A stretch of 10,345 nt of DNA, from contig JBJXFI010000097.1 in NCBI GenBank assembly GCA_046154695.1, positions 1 through 10,345 on the forward strand, given 5' to 3'. Below are positions 6,697 to 10,345 of the stretch, piece after piece. Each line of letters begins with the position of its first letter. Position 1 is the first letter of the stretch. This DNA comes from DALYLB01 sp046154695 (GTDB lineage: Bacteria; Acidobacteriota; Blastocatellia; RBC074). Below the pieces are notes generated by a model. The model made no database searches. It had not been told where the DNA came from and saw only the letters and a program-made list of their open reading frames with translations. A program made the position numbers and the translations under genes.

Positions 6697-6764
6697 GATT
6701 CTCCCCCTCCGCCTGGATGATCTTGTCGCGAAAACGGCCTGCCGGCTCGTCATCGGCGCGGATG

Positions 6765-6793
6765 ATGATAGACGCAGTCTCCGGCAGCGTCCA
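6765..6793 (-). promoter_or_regulatory. Possible promoter of the ATP-grasp/ruvX/mltG operon
   Basis: On the minus strand TGGACG (6793-6788, 4/6) and TATCAT (6770-6765, 5/6) are separated by 17 bp. The predicted start near 6757 leaves a leader of about 60 nt before GTG 6696, which favours the GTG start over ATG 6753. Both hexamers are imperfect, so this is tentative. Confidence 0.35.
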
Positions 6794-6819
6794 GTCTCGC
6801 GGCTTTGCCCGGGGGAGGC

Positions 6820-7109
6820 GGGTGTGGTTAAAAGTGGGACACAAGAGCCCCGATAGGGGCGATGGATGGTAGCCGGCGGTGGAGCGAAGCGTAACCGCCG
6901 TTATCGCCCGCCCCCGGCTCGCGCCCCGGCAGGGGCGCCGGACAGCGCCAAGGTCTATCGCCCCTGCCGGGGCTTGATGGCTTTCATGTCAATTCCGGCG
7001 GTTGCGCTTCGCTTCACCGCCGGCTACCGTCTGGTGTTCCTTCGGAACACAACAATGCGCCGATTGTCCATCAATATTGCGAAATTGTGTCCCACTTTTA
7101 ATCACACCC
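6820..7109. mobile_element. Complete MITE-like palindromic element (copy 2)
   Basis: A 290-bp non-coding element fills most of the gene-free stretch 6697-7140. Its ends (6820-6844 and 7085-7109) are 25-bp inverted repeats matching at 24/25 positions, containing TTAAAAGTGGGACACAA. Inside, 6868-6900 and 6996-7028 form a second inverted repeat (31/33 matching), and AGCCCCGATAGGGGCGAT (6847-6864) mirrors 6957-6974 at 16/18. Smaller hairpins occur at 6921-6938 (GCGCCCC-GGCA-GGGGCGC) and 7034-7050 (GTGTTCC-TTC-GGAACAC). It carries no plausible gene and no transposase, so any mobility would be non-autonomous. GGCG occurs at both edges (6817-6820, 7110-7113), overlapping the left arm by one base, so a target duplication is only possible. 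Confidence 0.75.
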
Positions 7110-7140
7110 GGCGCCTTTGAATCGGCGAACCGGCTACCGG

Positions 7141-7485
<345 letters not shown>

Positions 7486-7500
7486 TCGCCTCTCCCGCCT

Positions 7501-7573
7501 TTTTTACTAATTTGCTAAATGGTTATATAGTTAAGATCTTGGCGATTATACGATTGTCGATGTGGGTAAACAA
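7501..7573 (-). promoter_or_regulatory. AT-rich divergent control region: promoter and possible ArsR operator
   Basis: On the minus strand TTGTTT (7573-7568) and a perfect TATAAT (7550-7545) are 17 bp apart, giving a start near 7538 and a leader of about 50 nt for the ArsR gene. Just downstream, 7507-7530 is very AT-rich, with CTAATTTGCTAAAT, the small dyad ATTT-GCT-AAAT (7510-7520) and ATATAG. This is a sensible operator position for autorepression. No equally clear plus-strand promoter for the amidohydrolase is visible. The promoter is moderately supported; the operator is a guess from composition and context. Confidence 0.45.
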
Positions 7574-7600
7574 GGAGAGAAAAAAAGTGAAGGAGGGAAG

Positions 7601-8545
7601 ATGGGGAGAGAGACGTTGTTTGGAGAGGTGGAGATCTTTGATGGGCACGTGCATCTGTTTTCGCGCGGGTTTTTCGAGGCGTTGATCGGGCAATCGGCAT
7701 CGCTCGGCGCGGAGCCGGATGGGATGGCGCGTGTGGAGGCCTTGACGGGGTGGGAGATGCCGGCGGCGGAGCCGGAGGCGTTTGCGGGGCGCTGGCGGGC
7801 GGAGCTGGACCGGCAGGGCGTGTCGGCCGCGGTGATGATTGCGAGCGTGCCGAGCGACGAGGGCTCGGTCGCGGCGGCGGTGCGCGCGGTTCCGGGGCGG
7901 CTCGTGGGGGCGTTGATGTTCGATCCGACGCGGCCGGAGGCGGAAGCGCGGGCGCGGCGGGCCTTCGATGAGCTTGGATTGCGGGTGCTCTGCCTGTTTC
8001 CCGCCATGCATCACTTTTCGATGGCGGAGAGCGAAGGGGCGCGGGCCGTCGTCTCGCTGGCGGCCGAGCGGCCGGGGACGGCCGTCTTCGTGCATTGCGG
8101 GTCCCTTTCGGTCGGGGTTCGAAAGAAGCTGGGATTGCCGAGCCCGTTCGATATGCGGCGGTCGAATCCGCTGGAGATCTACCGGCTCGCCGCCGAGTTC
8201 CCCCGCGCGAAGTTCATCGTCCCGCATTTCGGCGCGGGGATGTTCCGTGAAGCGATGATGCTGGCCGATCTCTGCCCGAATCTCTATGTGGACACTTCCA
8301 GCTCGAACAAGTGGATGAGCTACGAGGCCTCGCCGGTCGATCTGCCAACGATCTTTCGCCGCGCCATCGACGTGATGGGGCACGAGCGCCTGCTTTTCGG
8401 GACCGACTCCTCGTTCTTTCCGCGCGGATGGCACGCGGCGATCTTCGATGCGCAGGTGATCGCCCTCGCCGCGATCGGCGCGACCGAGGAACAGGCCCGC
8501 GCGATCTTCGGGGGAAATCTGCGCCGGCTGCTGGGGATGGGGTGA
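7601..8545 (+). CDS. Amidohydrolase-2 family metal-dependent hydrolase
   Basis: A 314-aa TIM-barrel enzyme of the amidohydrolase superfamily (Amidohydro_2, the group that includes ACMSD-type decarboxylases and lactone hydrolases). Likely metal ligands are H16 and H18 in FDGHVHLF, H165 in VFVHCGS, H209 in IVPHFG and D269 in LLFGTDSS. The C-terminal GGNLRRLLG is the usual family ending. The substrate cannot be told from sequence. ATG 7601 was chosen because AGGAGG (7591-7596) lies 4 nt upstream; an upstream in-frame ATG at 7562 would add 13 polar residues and sits in the promoter spacer. It is divergent from the ArsR gene, which suggests local regulation, and convergent with the GMC oxidoreductase. 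It has no signal peptide, so it is cytoplasmic. Confidence 0.85.
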   Translation: MGRETLFGEVEIFDGHVHLFSRGFFEALIGQSASLGAEPDGMARVEALTGWEMPAAEPEAFAGRWRAELDRQGVSAAVMIASVPSDEGSVAAAVRAVPGRLVGALMFDPTRPEAEARARRAFDELGLRVLCLFPAMHHFSMAESEGARAVVSLAAERPGTAVFVHCGSLSVGVRKKLGLPSPFDMRRSNPLEIYRLAAEFPRAKFIVPHFGAGMFREAMMLADLCPNLYVDTSSSNKWMSYEASPVDLPTIFRRAIDVMGHERLLFGTDSSFFPRGWHAAIFDAQVIALAAIGATEEQARAIFGGNLRRLLGMG

Positions 8546-8547
8546 GA

Positions 8548-8578
8548 ATGTGGGGCGGGTCTCCAACCCGCCCCACAT
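8548..8578. repeat. Modular palindrome between convergent genes
   Basis: ATGTGGGGCGGGT (8548-8560) pairs perfectly with ACCCGCCCCACAT (8566-8578) around a CTCCA loop. It fills nearly all of the 37-bp gap between the amidohydrolase and GMC stops. No T-tract follows on either strand, so it is not a standard intrinsic terminator, though a 13-bp GC-rich stem could still stop polymerase or block exonucleases from both sides. Its GTGG...CCAC outer boxes match those of the palindrome at 10306-10333. Confidence 0.8.
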
Positions 8579-8582
8579 CGGA

Positions 8583-10286
<1,704 letters not shown>

Positions 10287-10300
10287 GGGGGTCTCCTTGG

Positions 10301-10333
10301 AAAAAGTGGCACAAGCTGTCCAGCTTGTGCCAC
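10301..10333 (-). terminator. Hairpin plus T-tract just upstream of the GMC gene
   Basis: GTGGCACAAGCTG (10306-10318) pairs with CAGCTTGTGCCAC (10321-10333), a 13-bp stem around only 2 nt (in practice about 12 bp with a 4-nt loop). Read on the minus strand it is followed directly by TTTTT (10305-10301), which fits an intrinsic terminator for a gene entering from beyond the window. The T-tract abuts the AAGGAG ribosome site of the GMC gene, leaving no room for a promoter between them, so it may instead act as an attenuator or be a tolerated dispersed repeat. Confidence 0.55.
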
Positions 10334-10345
10334 ACCGATTTTCTT

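Noticed and set aside
5503..6720. Open plus-strand frame of 405 codons
   Set aside because: It is a mirror of the ATP-grasp-like gene, which has recognisable motifs, a ribosome site and a coupled stop-start junction on the other strand.
6697..6753. ATG 6753 as start of the ATP-grasp-like gene
   Set aside because: There is no ribosome site upstream, the added 19 residues are Arg/Ser-rich, and it lies at the predicted transcription start. GTG 6696 with its GGAGGGGGAG tract is preferred.
6817..7113. GGCG at both edges as a proven target-site duplication
   Set aside because: It is only 4 bp, in GC-rich DNA, and overlaps the terminal arm on the left by one base, so chance is a fair explanation.
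6866..7120. Short plus-strand frame inside the repeat element
   Set aside because: It follows palindromic repeat sequence, has no ribosome site, and its conserved part simply mirrors DNA identity with 101-176.
7523..8578. Open minus-strand frame of 351 codons opposite the amidohydrolase
   Set aside because: The composition is Arg/His/Pro-rich with no motifs, while the plus strand carries all five metal ligands of the amidohydrolase in order.

Overview
This 10.3-kb window is a GC-rich bacterial chromosome segment that appears to be mostly core metabolism rather than a phage, plasmid or defence island. The presence of MltG and RuvX shows a peptidoglycan-containing bacterium. The crowd of short modular palindromes between genes (and in one case inside a gene) is a habit I associate with genomes of the Planctomycetota, Acidobacteriota or Sumerlaeota type. 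I cannot place the organism from sequence alone.

Layout. Bases 1-259 hold the right part of a repetitive palindromic element (1-176) and a strong hairpin (192-240) that forms the leader of a Nudix hydrolase of ADP-ribose pyrophosphatase type (260-850, +). Its 3' end overlaps that of thiO, a glycine oxidase (829-1977, -). thiO is the last gene of a minus-strand run queD (2347-2727), a small helical protein (1987-2244), thiO. An AT-rich hairpin with a 29-bp stem sits between queD and the small gene and supplies the queD stop codon. queD and the plus-strand NAD-type isocitrate dehydrogenase (2867-3877) diverge from a 139-bp spacer with recognisable promoters on both strands. The dehydrogenase converges on a second minus-strand run: an ATP-grasp-like protein (5482-6696), ruvX (5015-5482, start overlapping the preceding stop by 1 nt) and mltG (3901-4983).

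Bases 6697-7140 have no gene. They hold a probable promoter for the ATP-grasp gene and a complete 290-bp MITE-like element (6820-7109) with 25-bp terminal inverted repeats (24/25 matching) and nested internal palindromes. The partial element at 1-176 is a second, roughly 95% identical copy in the same orientation. Next comes an ArsR-family regulator (7141-7485, -) divergent from an amidohydrolase-2 family enzyme (7601-8545, +), separated by an AT-rich spacer carrying a promoter and perhaps the regulator's operator. The amidohydrolase converges on a GMC-family FAD oxidoreductase (8583-10286, -), with a 13-bp-stem palindrome between them. A related palindrome followed by a T-tract lies just upstream of the oxidoreductase start at the window end.

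How the genes work together: ruvX (DNA metabolism) and mltG (cell-wall glycan termination) form a cell-growth operon led by an uncharacterised ATP-grasp protein. The ArsR/amidohydrolase pair looks like a small regulated catabolic unit. The other genes (ADP-ribose turnover, thiamin thiazole or glycine oxidation, queuosine precursor, TCA cycle) are housekeeping functions with no clear mutual link. I found no convincing new multi-gene system. The most unusual content is the family of modular palindromic repeats, some modules shared between otherwise separate loci, and a Nudix box with a nine-residue insertion.
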